In this document: one piece after another, positions 47,609-57,342 of the stretch | Position numbering within the stretch: the first letter of the stretch is position 1 | How the letters are laid out: each line of letters begins with the position of its first letter | Source: DATBLE01 sp036555585 | GTDB taxonomy: Bacteria; Actinomycetota; Thermoleophilia; Gaiellales; Gaiellaceae | Reading direction: 5' to 3' | Length of the DNA: 64,000 nt | Assembly (NCBI GenBank): GCA_036555585.1 | Contig: DATBLE010000019.1 | Coordinates: 56,510 to 120,509, forward strand | Notes under the pieces: generated by a model | Told to the model about the DNA's origin: nothing | The model's database searches: none | Seen by the model: only the letters and a program-made list of their open reading frames with translations | Position numbers and translations under genes: made by a program

Positions 47609-48874
47609 TCAACGGGTGGCGGTGAACTGGGCTTCCTCGGTCGAGTCCGCAAGGGCCAGCGTCGAGCTCTCGCCCCCCGAAACGGCCTCGACCACCTGGT
47701 CGAAGTAGCCGGCTCCGACCTCGCGCTGGTGGCGGGTGGCGGTGTAGCCGTGCTCCTCGAGCGCGAACTCCTTCTCCTGGAGCTCGACGTAGGCGGACAT
47801 GCCCCGCTCGGCGTAGCCGCGGGCGAGCTCGAACATGCCCGCGTTCAGCGAGTGGAAGCCGGCGAGGGTGACGAACTGGTAGCGGTAGCCGAGCCCGGCG
47901 AGCGCCTCCCGGAACGACGCGATCCCGTCGTCGTCGAGGTGCTTCCGCCAGTTGAACGAGGGCGAGCAGTTGTATGCGAACAGCTTGCCGGGGAACCGCT
48001 CGTGCACCGCCTCGGCGAACACGCGCGCCTCGTCCAGATCCGGCGTCGAGGTCTCGAACCAGATCAGGTCGGCGTAGGGCGCGTAGGCGAGTGCGCGGGC
48101 GATCGCCGACTCGATCCCCGCGCGGATCCGGAAGAAGCCTTCTGGGGTGCGCTCGCCGGTGAGGAACTCGGCGTCGGCCTCGTCGACGTCGCTCGTCAGC
48201 AGCGCCGCCGACAGCGCATCGGTGCGTGCGACCAGGATGGTCGGGACGCCGCAGACGTCGGCGGCAAGCCGCGCGGCGGCCAGGGTGCGGACGAACTGGC
48301 TCGTCGGGACGAGGACCTTGCCGCCCAGGTGTCCACACTTCTTCTCGGCGGCGAGCTGGTCCTCGAAGTGCACACCGGCGGCGCCCGCCTCGATCATCGC
48401 CTTCATCAGCTCGAAGGCATTGAGCGGGCCGCCGAAGCCGGCCTCGGCGTCGGCGACGATCGGCGCCAGCCAGTGCGTGCCGTTCCTGCCCTCGGCGTGG
48501 TCGATCTGGTCGGCGCGCAAGAGCGCGTTGTTCAGCCGACGCACGAGTGCGGGAGCCGAGGTGGCCGCGTAGAGGCTCTGGTCAGGGTAGGTCTGCCCGT
48601 TCAGGTTCGCGTCCGCGGCCACCTGCCACCCGGACAGGTAGATCGACCCGAGCCCGGCCTTGACCATCTGCACGGCCTGTCCGCCGGTCATCGCCCCGAG
48701 CGCCGGCACGAACGGCTCGGAGTGGAGGAGGTACCAGAGGCGCTCGGCGCCGAGGCGGGCGAGCGTGTGCTCGATCCGAACCGAGCCGCGCAGGCGCTCG
48801 ACGTCCTTGGACGTGTACGGCCGCTCGATTCCCGTCCACCGGTCCGGGGCACGCCCGTTTCCACCTGAGCTCAT
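47609..48874 (-). CDS. aceA: Isocitrate lyase
   Basis: First enzyme of the glyoxylate shunt, cleaving isocitrate to succinate and glyoxylate. Protein of 421 residues; the catalytic KKCGH motif has Cys180, corresponding to Cys191 of M. tuberculosis Icl1. FEDQLAAE, SGWQVAADAN and NCSPSFNWRKHLDD are other family blocks. AGGAGG precedes ATG 48874, so it is a leadered gene. Malate synthase is not in this window. A long divergent region toward valS holds an inverted repeat. Confidence 0.95.
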   Translation of the reverse strand: MSSGGNGRAPDRWTGIERPYTSKDVERLRGSVRIEHTLARLGAERLWYLLHSEPFVPALGAMTGGQAVQMVKAGLGSIYLSGWQVAADANLNGQTYPDQSLYAATSAPALVRRLNNALLRADQIDHAEGRNGTHWLAPIVADAEAGFGGPLNAFELMKAMIEAGAAGVHFEDQLAAEKKCGHLGGKVLVPTSQFVRTLAAARLAADVCGVPTILVARTDALSAALLTSDVDEADAEFLTGERTPEGFFRIRAGIESAIARALAYAPYADLIWFETSTPDLDEARVFAEAVHERFPGKLFAYNCSPSFNWRKHLDDDGIASFREALAGLGYRYQFVTLAGFHSLNAGMFELARGYAERGMSAYVELQEKEFALEEHGYTATRHQREVGAGYFDQVVEAVSGGESSTLALADSTEEAQFTATR

Positions 48875-49114
48875 CCGGCTACTCCTCCTGTCACTCGTTG
48901 TCGTGGTCTCGCTCGCAGAAGTCGGGGCACGTGCACTCGGCGAGCGCGGCTGTCGGGAGCGACCCGGGATACGATTGCGCGCCAGTTCGGATCCTAGAAC
49001 GGCGAAAATAGCGGGTCAGACGCCGATACACGGTCATGTTGGATCCCATTCTGCACATTTTCGGATCCAAGTAAACCCCGAAGAACGGACAGGATCGCTC
49101 CGTAGAATGGGCGC
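48875..49114. promoter_or_regulatory. aceA/valS divergent control region with an inverted repeat
   Basis: The 240 bp gap contains TTGGATCC (49039-49046) and its perfect inverse GGATCCAA (49063-49070), 16 nt apart, a possible operator for aceA. GGGTCAGACGCC (49013-49024) resembles both the REP core and TGGTCnGACC-type GntR sites. TAGAAT (49103-49108) lies 6 nt before the valS ATG. No gene seen. Confidence 0.45.
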
Positions 49115-51520
49115 ATGGAGGCCCTGTACCGCCCCGAGGGAGTCGAGGAGCGCTGGCAGCGGACCTGGGAGGAGGAGGGGCTGTACGAGGCCGACCCGGA
49201 TCCGGGCCGCGAGAGCTTCGCCATCGCGCACCCGCCGCCGAACGTCACGGGCGATCTCCACCTCGGCCACGCGCTCCAGCTCTCGCTCGCCGACACGATC
49301 GTCCGCACCCGCCGCATGCAGGGCTACAACGCCCTCTTCCAGCCCGGCTACGACCACGCGGGCATCTCGACCCAGAACGCGGTCGAGAAGCACCTCGCGG
49401 CCCAGGGGCGCTCACGCCAGGACCTCGGCCGCGAGGCGTTCGTCGAGCTCGTCTGGGCCTGGCTCCACGAGTACGGCGGCAAGATCATGTTCCAGTTCCG
49501 CCGGATCGGCGCCTCGCTCGACTATCGCCGCGAGCGGTTCACGATGGACGAGGCGTACGTCCGGGCGGTGATGCGCTTCTTCGTCCATCTCTGGGAGAAG
49601 GGCTGGATCTACCGCGCCAACCGGATCGTCAACTGGTGCCCCTTTCACCTGACCTCGCTCTCCGACCTCGAGCTCGCCCACGAGGACGTCGACGACGCGC
49701 TCACCTACGTCCGCTACCCGCTCGCGGACGGGGACGGGCACATCACGATCGCGACTGCACGCGTGGCGACGATCCCGGCCGACGTCGCCGTCGCGGTCCA
49801 TCCGGACGACGAGCGCTACCGCGACCTCGTCGGCCGCGAAGCGGTCGTGCCGTGGGCCGAGCGCCGCGTGCCGGTGATCGCGGACGAGCGCGTGGAGCTC
49901 GACTTCGGCACCGGCGCGCTGAAGGTGACGCCGGGCCACGACGCCAAGGACTACGAGATCGGCCGCGACCACGACCTGCCGGAGCTGGCCGTGATCGGAC
50001 CGGACGGCCGGATGAACGCCGAGTCGGGCGGTCTCGAGGGGCTGACGCAGGACGAGGCCGAGGAGCGCATCCTCGCCTGGCTGCGCGAGCGCGACCAGCT
50101 CGAGCGGCGCGAGTCGTACCGGCACACCGTCGCGCTCTGCGACCGCTGCAAGACGAGGATCGAACCGCTGATCTCGCCGCAGTGGTGGTGCTCGATGGAC
50201 GGGCTGAAGACGCACGCGCTCGAGGCGCTCCGCTCCGGCCGCGTGCGCTTTCACCCGGAGTCGCAGCACCGCTTCGCGATCGCGTCGCTCGAGGACGCCC
50301 CCGACTGGAACATCTCGCGGCAGATCTGGTGGGGACACCAGCTGCCGCTCTGGCAGTGCCCGGACGGGCACTGGACCTGCGCGGAGGACGAGCCCGCCGC
50401 CTGCGCCGAGTGCGGCTCGGCGGAGCTGACCCGCAGCGAGGACGTGCTCGACACCTGGTTCTCGTCGGCGCTCTGGCCGTTCGCGACGCTCGGGTGGCCG
50501 GACGACACCGAGGACCTGCGCGCCTTCTACCCGGGCGACCTGAACACGACCGCGCGCGACATCATCCGGCTCTGGGAGAACCGGATGATCTTCTCCGGCC
50601 TCGAGCTGATGGGAGACGTCCCCTTCTCCGATGTGGTCATCCACTCGCTCGTGCACGCCCCCACGGGCGGCCGGATGTCGAAGAGCCTCGGCACGGGGAT
50701 GAATCCCCTCGCCCTGGTCGAGCGCTACGGGGCCGACGCGACCCGCTACGGGCTGATGAAGATGGCCTCGTCGCAGGACGTCACCTTCTCGGAGGGCGCG
50801 ATCGAGGAAGGGCGGAAGCTGGCGCAGAAGCTGTGGTCCGCGAGTCGCCTGCTGCTGTCCGAGGCGGGCGACGAGGTGGAAGCTCGACCCCGGTCGCTCG
50901 AGGAGCGCTGGATCCTGGCGCGACTCGCGCAATCGCAGAGGCGCGTCGAGAGCTACCTCGCCGACTTCGACTTCTCCCACCTGGTCGACGAGCTGTACCA
51001 CCTGACCTTCGACGACTTCTGCGACTGGTACGCAGAGGCGATCAAGCCGCGGCTGTACGGGGACGACGCCGACGCGAAGGCGACGGCGCTCGCTGCGCTC
51101 GAGCAGCTGCTGAAGCTGCTCCACCCGGCGATGCCGCACGTGACCGAGGAGATCTGGACGAGCCTCCCGGGCCGGAGTTCGCGCCTGATCGTCGCTCCGT
51201 GGCCGGAGCCGGGCGCCGACGGCGAGGCCGGGGCGCTCGACGCCGTCCAGGCGGCGGCGGCGACGTTCCGTCGGAGCGGAGTGCGTGTTCCACTCGAGGG
51301 CGATGCGGAGCGCATCTTCGCCGCCGTGGTCCGGCCCGAGCGCTTCACGACGAACGGAAACGTCGAGGTCGAGCGCGAGCGGCTGCGCAGCGAGATCGAC
51401 CGCCTCGAGGTCAAGCTCGCCAACGCGCAGTTCGTTGCCAAGGCGCCGCCCGACGTCGTGCAGGCCGAGCGGGAGAAGCTCGAGAAGTACCGGGCCGAGC
51501 TTGACGCCCTCGGCGACTGA
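49115..51520 (+). CDS. valS: Valine--tRNA ligase
   Basis: Class I synthetase of 801 residues. HIGH-type PPPNVTGDLHLGHAL and KMSKS-type GGRMSKSLGTGMNPL are intact, unlike the altered motifs of the neighbouring IleS. The editing domain (DVAVAVHPDDERY, TPGHDAKDYEIG), zinc-like CAECGS and the C-terminal coiled coil (residues about 745-800) that grips tRNA-Val are present. Leaderless ATG 6 nt after TAGAAT. The stop lies 20 nt inside folC. Confidence 0.95.
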   Translation: MEALYRPEGVEERWQRTWEEEGLYEADPDPGRESFAIAHPPPNVTGDLHLGHALQLSLADTIVRTRRMQGYNALFQPGYDHAGISTQNAVEKHLAAQGRSRQDLGREAFVELVWAWLHEYGGKIMFQFRRIGASLDYRRERFTMDEAYVRAVMRFFVHLWEKGWIYRANRIVNWCPFHLTSLSDLELAHEDVDDALTYVRYPLADGDGHITIATARVATIPADVAVAVHPDDERYRDLVGREAVVPWAERRVPVIADERVELDFGTGALKVTPGHDAKDYEIGRDHDLPELAVIGPDGRMNAESGGLEGLTQDEAEERILAWLRERDQLERRESYRHTVALCDRCKTRIEPLISPQWWCSMDGLKTHALEALRSGRVRFHPESQHRFAIASLEDAPDWNISRQIWWGHQLPLWQCPDGHWTCAEDEPAACAECGSAELTRSEDVLDTWFSSALWPFATLGWPDDTEDLRAFYPGDLNTTARDIIRLWENRMIFSGLELMGDVPFSDVVIHSLVHAPTGGRMSKSLGTGMNPLALVERYGADATRYGLMKMASSQDVTFSEGAIEEGRKLAQKLWSASRLLLSEAGDEVEARPRSLEERWILARLAQSQRRVESYLADFDFSHLVDELYHLTFDDFCDWYAEAIKPRLYGDDADAKATALAALEQLLKLLHPAMPHVTEEIWTSLPGRSSRLIVAPWPEPGADGEAGALDAVQAAAATFRRSGVRVPLEGDAERIFAAVVRPERFTTNGNVEVERERLRSEIDRLEVKLANAQFVAKAPPDVVQAEREKLEKYRAELDALGD

Positions 51521-52646
51521 CTGGGTCGCGGCCCTCTCGCCCTGGCCCGAGGAGTTCGGGCTCGACCGGATGCGCGCGCTGCTCGCCGAGCTGGGCGACC
51601 CGCAGCTCGCGTTCCCTTCGGTGCACGTCGTCGGGACGAACGGGAAGTCCACCACCACCCGGCTGACCGCGGCGCTGCTCAGGGCAGAAGGGTTGCGGGT
51701 CGGTGCGTACACGTCGCCTCACGTCGCCGGCTGGCCCGAGCGGCTCGACACGGACGCGGAGGGCTTCGAGCGGGCGGTCGCCCGCGTCCGGCCGGCGGCC
51801 GAGCGCCTCGGCGCCACGCAGTTCGAGGCGCTGACCGCAGCCGCGGTGGCCGAGTTCGCGGCGGCCGACGTCCAGGTCGCAGTTGTCGAGGCGGGGCTCG
51901 GCGGGCGCCTCGACGCGACCAACGTGCTCCGCGCTCCGGTGGTCGTGCTCACCAACGTCGGGCTCGACCACACCGACCAGCTCGGCGAGACGCGCGAGGA
52001 GATCGCCGCCGAGAAGCTCGCGGTCGTCCAGCAGGGCGCAACCGTAGTTCTCTGCGAGCCCGAGTGGCAGGCGCTCGCCCGCTCCTGCGGCGCGGAGGCG
52101 ACCGTGCTCACGGGGCGGAGCAACCTCGCGCTCGCCGTCGCGGCGGCGGAGACCTTCCTCGGCCGCCCCGTCGATGCCGCGCCCACAGCTGGCGTCACGC
52201 TGGCCGGGCGCCTCGAGCGGCGCGGCGATGCTCCGCTGGAGATCTGGGACGGCGCCCACAACCTCGACGGGATCGGTTGGCTGCTCCCACGCGTGCCGAG
52301 CCGCACCTACGTCGTGGTCGCCTCCGTGCTCCGGGACAAGGACGTGGACGGGATGCTGGCCGCTCTCTCGGCGCTCGGCGACACGCTGGTCGCCACCGAG
52401 TCGAGCTCGAGTCGCGCGCTTCCCGCCGCCGAACTTGCAAGGCTTGGCAGTCGATGGTTCCGACGAACGGAGCGGGAACCGGCCCCCGCCGCCGCGCTCG
52501 CCGCCGCGCGCGCGATCGCCGGCCCGGACGGGGCGGTCCTGGTGACGGGATCCTTGTACCTGCTGGCGGACCTCGCCGCGCGCGGCGAAGGCGTACCATC
52601 CAGCACGGAACACGACTCAGCGTCTTCGTCTTCGCCGCCATCGTGA
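51501..52646 (+). CDS. folC: Dihydrofolate synthase / folylpolyglutamate synthase
   Basis: ATP-dependent ligase of about 381 residues adding glutamate to folates. P-loop VVGTNGKSTTTRLTAALL, YTSPHVAGWPERL, EAGLGGRLDATNV and GLDHTDQLG are the conserved FolC motifs; the Mur-ligase-like C-terminal domain has WDGAHNLDGIGWLL. TTG 51501 gives MTPSATDWVAALSPW and overlaps valS by 20 nt; no better start exists. The serine-rich tail (SASSSSPPS) is unusual and follows the 3' overlap with the next small ORF. Confidence 0.88.
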   Translation: MTPSATDWVAALSPWPEEFGLDRMRALLAELGDPQLAFPSVHVVGTNGKSTTTRLTAALLRAEGLRVGAYTSPHVAGWPERLDTDAEGFERAVARVRPAAERLGATQFEALTAAAVAEFAAADVQVAVVEAGLGGRLDATNVLRAPVVVLTNVGLDHTDQLGETREEIAAEKLAVVQQGATVVLCEPEWQALARSCGAEATVLTGRSNLALAVAAAETFLGRPVDAAPTAGVTLAGRLERRGDAPLEIWDGAHNLDGIGWLLPRVPSRTYVVVASVLRDKDVDGMLAALSALGDTLVATESSSSRALPAAELARLGSRWFRRTEREPAPAAALAAARAIAGPDGAVLVTGSLYLLADLAARGEGVPSSTEHDSASSSSPPS

Positions 52647-52708
52647 TCGCGGCCCTTGCAGGACTCGCGTTCGCAGCGGGGTACGTCGTCGGAAAGCTCC
52701 TGCTCTGA
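52643..52708 (+). CDS. Possible 21-residue membrane peptide
   Basis: GTG 52643 overlaps the folC stop by 3 of its bases (GTGA). The peptide begins MIAALAGLAFAAGYVVG and ends KLLL, a single transmembrane helix. Stops 3 nt before the ATG of the zinc-ribbon membrane protein gene. The same frame is open upstream with further hydrophobic residues but no start codon. Real gene or coupling device uncertain. Confidence 0.35.
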   Translation: MIAALAGLAFAAGYVVGKLLL

Positions 52709-52711
52709 CCC

Positions 52712-53329
52712 ATGAACTCGGTTCTCTTCGCAGACACCACGACCACCACCGGCGACAGCGGGCTCTTCGACGGCGTGAACGACTTCTTCAGCTCCGACGC
52801 GTGGGCCGTGATCTGGAAGCTGGGCGTGCTGTTCGTCGTCGTGTTCTGGCTGGCGAGCGCCTACTGGGTGTACAAGGACGCGCGCCGGCGGATCGAAGAT
52901 CCGTGGCTGGTGGCGATGGCGACCCTGCTCGGCCTCGTGCCGCCGTTCATCGGGCCGCTCGTCTACCTCTTCTTCCGTCCGCCGGAGTACCTCGAAGACG
53001 TGCGCGAGCGCGAGCTCGGCCTGCGGGCGATGGAGGAGCAGCTCGGCCAGCGGCTCTCGCACTGCCCGGTCTGCCGGGCCGCGGTCGAGCCGGAGTTCCT
53101 GGTCTGCCCGGTCTGCACGACCAAGCTGAAGCAGGCGTGCGTCAGCTGCAAGGCGCCGCTCGAGCCGCTCTGGCAGGTGTGTCCCTACTGCGAGACGCCG
53201 ATCGTCCGTCGCTCGTCGGTGTTCGACGAGTCGCTCTCTCCGGACACGCTCCACGAGCCGTTGCGGCTGCCGCGCAGCGGGCGTGGCTACGACGAGGACA
53301 CCGCCGAGAATCTGAGCAGCGACAAGTAG
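52712..53329 (+). CDS. Membrane protein with double zinc ribbon
   Basis: Protein of 205 residues: helix WKLGVLFVVVFWLASAYWVY, short basic loop KDARRRIEDP, helix TLLGLVPPFIGPLVYLFF, then a cytoplasmic double zinc ribbon with four CxxC pairs (CPVC, CPVC, CVSC, CPYC). Zinc-ribbon membrane proteins of this build are common in actinobacteria without known role; the domain may mediate protein contacts. Ends 12 nt before ndk, whose promoter box overlaps its stop. Confidence 0.72.
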   Translation: MNSVLFADTTTTTGDSGLFDGVNDFFSSDAWAVIWKLGVLFVVVFWLASAYWVYKDARRRIEDPWLVAMATLLGLVPPFIGPLVYLFFRPPEYLEDVRERELGLRAMEEQLGQRLSHCPVCRAAVEPEFLVCPVCTTKLKQACVSCKAPLEPLWQVCPYCETPIVRRSSVFDESLSPDTLHEPLRLPRSGRGYDEDTAENLSSDK

Positions 53330-53332
53330 ACT
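53327..53332 (+). promoter_or_regulatory. -10 box TAGACT of ndk
   Basis: TAGACT begins at the stop codon of the upstream gene and lies 9 nt before ATG 53342. Confidence 0.45.
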
Positions 53333-53341
53333 CGGCCGGCA

Positions 53342-53755
53342 ATGCCGGTCGAGCGCACCCTCGTCCTGATCAAGCCGGACGCCGTCCAGCGGGGCCTCGC
53401 CGGGGAGATCCTGCGACGTTTCGAGGCGCGCGGCCTGACGATGCGCGCGGGTCGCCTGCTGACGGTCGAACGCGAGCTCGCCGAGCGGCACTACGCGGAG
53501 CACGTCGACAAGCCGTTCTTCGGGGAGCTCGTCGACTTCATCACCTCGGCGCCGACGCTCGCGCTCGTGCTCGAGGGCGAAGGGGCGATCGCGGTCGTCC
53601 GCTCGACGATGGGCTCGACGAACCCGGCCGACTCTGCTCCGGGGACGATCCGCGGCGACCTCGCGCTCTCGATGCCGGACAACCTCGTGCACGGCTCCGA
53701 CTCGCCCGAGTCGGCCGCCCGCGAGGTCGCGTTGTGGTTCGGCACGGAGGCGTAG
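53342..53755 (+). CDS. ndk: Nucleoside diphosphate kinase
   Basis: Transfers the gamma-phosphate from ATP to NDPs through a phospho-histidine. Protein of 137 residues; His117 in NLVHGSDSPESAARE is the active site. ERTLVLIKPDAVQRGLAGEI and STMGSTNPADSAPGTIRGDL are standard blocks. Usual bacterial length. TAGACT 9 nt upstream predicts a leaderless mRNA. Confidence 0.96.
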   Translation: MPVERTLVLIKPDAVQRGLAGEILRRFEARGLTMRAGRLLTVERELAERHYAEHVDKPFFGELVDFITSAPTLALVLEGEGAIAVVRSTMGSTNPADSAPGTIRGDLALSMPDNLVHGSDSPESAAREVALWFGTEA

Positions 53756-53813
53756 GCTCGACGGAGCCTCCCGATGAGCGGAGGTGCCGGCTCTGCCGGC
53801 GCCGGAGCGGGAG

Positions 53814-54590
53814 ATGAGCTGGTCTGAGCCGGACTCCGTCGCGGTCAACCGCGAGCTCTGGACGCGTTCGAACGCCGAGTACACCGACGCGCACGCGGCC
53901 GAGGCCTGGGCCCGAGACGAACTTCTCTGGGGCGTCTGGCACCGGCCCGAGTCGGAGCTGCGCGTGCTCCCCGGCGACGTCGCCGGACTCGACGTCGTCG
54001 AGCTCGGGTGCGGAACCGCCTACGTCTCTGCCTGGTTCGCCCGCCATGGAGCGCGAGTGGTCGGCGTCGACCCGACGCCTGCGCAGCTGGAGACGGCACG
54101 GCGGCTCGTGCGCGAGACGGGCATCCAGCTCCGGCTGGTCGAGGCGCCCGCCGAGGCCGTGCCCCTGCCGGACGAGTCCGCCGACCTCGTCGTCTCCGAG
54201 TACGGAGCCTCGATCTGGGCCGACCCCCGCCTGTGGATCCCGGAGGCGGCGCGACTTCTCCGGCCCGGCGGCCTGCTGGTCTTCCTGCGCGGAAGCACGC
54301 TGGCACAGGTATGCGGACCGGATGTCGGGTCCGTGGACACGCGACTCCACCGCGGTTACGCCGAGATCGGTCGGATCGACTGGCGGCACGACGACGGCGG
54401 GATCGAGTACCACCTGCCGCCCGGCGAGCTGATCGACGCGCTTCGTCGCAGCGGGCTCGAGATCGAGCGGCTGCTGGAGCTGCTCGCGCCTCCGGACGCC
54501 GAGGATCACCCCTACTACGACTTCGTCAAGGTCGACTGGGGGCGCCGCTGGCCCGCCGAGGAGCTCTGGGTCGCGCGCAAGCGTCGATGA
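53814..54590 (+). CDS. SAM-dependent methyltransferase
   Basis: Class I methyltransferase of 258 residues: VVELGCGTAYVSAWFARHGA (motif I), the acidic residue in VVGVDPTPAQLE, and DLVVSEYGASIWADP (motif IV/post I). The N-terminal NRELWTRSNAEYTDAHAAEA is typical of a group of actinobacterial small-molecule methyltransferases. ATG 53814 has GGAGCGGGAG before it; GTG 53784 is an alternative. A 9 bp hairpin (53782-53802) lies just upstream. ATGA overlap with maf. Confidence 0.82.
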   Translation: MSWSEPDSVAVNRELWTRSNAEYTDAHAAEAWARDELLWGVWHRPESELRVLPGDVAGLDVVELGCGTAYVSAWFARHGARVVGVDPTPAQLETARRLVRETGIQLRLVEAPAEAVPLPDESADLVVSEYGASIWADPRLWIPEAARLLRPGGLLVFLRGSTLAQVCGPDVGSVDTRLHRGYAEIGRIDWRHDDGGIEYHLPPGELIDALRRSGLEIERLLELLAPPDAEDHPYYDFVKVDWGRRWPAEELWVARKRR

Positions 54591-55180
54591 GCGCGCCTCC
54601 GGCTCCACCGCTGCTCCTCGCCTCGACGTCGCCGCAGCGCCGCGCCATCCTCGAGCAGCTCGGCCTGCCGTTCGAGGTCGTCCCGCCGCGCTACGAGGAG
54701 CACGACCCGCCCGACGCCGATCCGGTGGAGCTCGTGCGCGCACACGCGGAGGGGAAGGCCCGGTCGGTGGCGGGTGAGGCCGGCGACCGCCCTGTGGTCG
54801 GCGTGGACACGACCGTCGTCTGCGGCGGCCGCGTCTACGGGAAGGCGTCGGGGCCCGAGGACGCGGCGGACATGCTGGCCGCCCTGGGCGGCGCCACCCA
54901 CGAGGTCGTCTCGGGCCTGTGCCTGCTGACGCCGTCATGGGAAGAGCTGGAGACCGAGACCACGCGGGTGACGTTCCGCCAGCTGACCGCCCGCGACATC
55001 GCGGCGTACGTGGCGTCGGGCGAGTGGGAAGGCCGCGCGGGGGCCTACGCGATCCAGGGCCTCGGCGCGGCCCTGGCCGAGCGGATCGAGGGCGACTACC
55101 TGAACGTCGTCGGGCTGCCGGCGGCGCTGCTCGTCCGTCTGCTCGCGGAGCGCTTCCCGGGCGCCTACGGGATCGGCTGA
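54587..55180 (+). CDS. maf: Maf-like nucleotide pyrophosphatase
   Basis: House-cleaning NTP pyrophosphatase of 197 residues acting on m5UTP/UTP or m7GTP-like nucleotides. LLLASTSPQRRAILEQLG has the conserved SxxR; VGVDTTVVCGGRVYGKASG is the metal and Lys region; GAYAIQGLGAALAERIEGDYLNVVGLP is the C-terminal core. ATG 54587 overlaps the methyltransferase stop. Followed by palindromic repeats before the mre operon, where maf is often found. Confidence 0.9.
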   Translation: MSAPPAPPLLLASTSPQRRAILEQLGLPFEVVPPRYEEHDPPDADPVELVRAHAEGKARSVAGEAGDRPVVGVDTTVVCGGRVYGKASGPEDAADMLAALGGATHEVVSGLCLLTPSWEELETETTRVTFRQLTARDIAAYVASGEWEGRAGAYAIQGLGAALAERIEGDYLNVVGLPAALLVRLLAERFPGAYGIG

Positions 55181-55188
55181 CGTGGTCA

Positions 55189-55274
55189 AGGGTTCTGACC
55201 CCGGAGGGGTCTGACCTCACAGAACGAAGCTTGATCAGCCTGTAGGGACAGTCCCCATTCGGGGACAGTCCCTA
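55189..55274. repeat. Two palindromic repeats before mreB
   Basis: GGGTTCTGACCCC/GGGGTCTGACC type at 55189-55216 and TAGGGACAGTCCCC/GGGGACAGTCCCTA at 55243-55274 (A-A mismatch in the stem). The second ends 12 nt before the mreB -10 box. Both main cores of the family occur side by side here. Confidence 0.65.
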
Positions 55275-55302
55275 CTGGAGGCCGAGTAGACTGGCTTGCC
55301 CC

Positions 55303-56361
<1,059 letters not shown>

Positions 56362-56409
56362 CTCCTGCCGGAACAGCGCGCCGATTCCTCACCTACACTA
56401 AGCCGTTCC

Positions 56410-57342
56410 GTGCCTCGCGGAAGGTCATCTGCGCGCGTGGCCGCGATCGGGTCGTCTGCCCAGCGTTCCTCGTCCACGCACTCGGCCCGCGCCCACGCGG
56501 TCGTGCGCCGGCGACTCGTCGTCGGCATCCTCAGCGTCCTCTCGCTCGCTCTCGTCACCGTCTACTTCCGGGAGTCGGACGGCGGGTTTTTGCACGGGCT
56601 CCAGTCGACCGGTGCGAGCGTCCTGCGGCCCTTCGAGGTCGCGGCCGACCGCGTCGCCAGCCCGTTCGAGGATGCCGCCGGCTGGTTCGGCGATCTCCTG
56701 CACGCCAGGTCCGACAACAAGAAGCTGCGCAAGGAGGTCGACCAGCTCCGCGAGCAGGCGATCGTCAACCTGTCGGCGCTGCGCGAGAACGCGCAGCTCA
56801 AGCAGCTGCTCAAGTACCTCGAGAGCCCGCGCTACCCGGAGGACTACCGGCCCGTCACCGCGCGCGTGATCGCCAGGGCGCCGAGCCAGTTCGCGCAGCA
56901 GATCGTCGTCTCGGCCGGGAAGAACAACGGCATCTCGAAGCACGACGCGGTGGTCACCGCCGAGGGCCTCGTCGGCGAGGTGACCAAGGTGGCGTCGAAC
57001 GTCTCGCAGGTGACGTTGCTGACCGACGACTCGAGCGCGGTCTCGGCCGTCGACATCGCGACGAACGCGTCCGGGATCGCCCAGCAGGGCATCTCCGGAT
57101 CGCTGACCGTCGACCGGGTGACCAAGGACCAGGTGGTCGCCCGCGGCGACGTCCTCGTCACCGCGGGCTGGCGCTCCGGCGACCTCTCGTCGCTGTATCC
57201 GCGCGGGATCCCGCTCTGTCTCGTCACCCAGGTCGGTCAGTCCGACACCGATCTGTACAAGCAGATCCAGTGCGACCCGTTCGTCGACTTCTCGACTCTC
57301 GAAGCCGTGATCGTCCTGGTCAAGAAGGCGAAGGCGCCGTGA
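56410..57342 (+). CDS. mreC: Rod shape-determining protein MreC
   Basis: Protein of 310 residues: basic N-terminus, one membrane helix (VGILSVLSLALVTVYF), a coiled coil around SDNKKLRKEVDQLREQA, and two extracytoplasmic beta-barrel domains with AVVTAEGLVGEVTKVA and GDVLVTAGWRSGDLSSLYP. Links MreB filaments to PBP2 and RodA. GTG 56410 lies 10 nt after TACACT (56394-56399). The stop overlaps mreD by 4 nt (GTGA). Confidence 0.92.
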   Translation: MPRGRSSARVAAIGSSAQRSSSTHSARAHAVVRRRLVVGILSVLSLALVTVYFRESDGGFLHGLQSTGASVLRPFEVAADRVASPFEDAAGWFGDLLHARSDNKKLRKEVDQLREQAIVNLSALRENAQLKQLLKYLESPRYPEDYRPVTARVIARAPSQFAQQIVVSAGKNNGISKHDAVVTAEGLVGEVTKVASNVSQVTLLTDDSSAVSAVDIATNASGIAQQGISGSLTVDRVTKDQVVARGDVLVTAGWRSGDLSSLYPRGIPLCLVTQVGQSDTDLYKQIQCDPFVDFSTLEAVIVLVKKAKAP

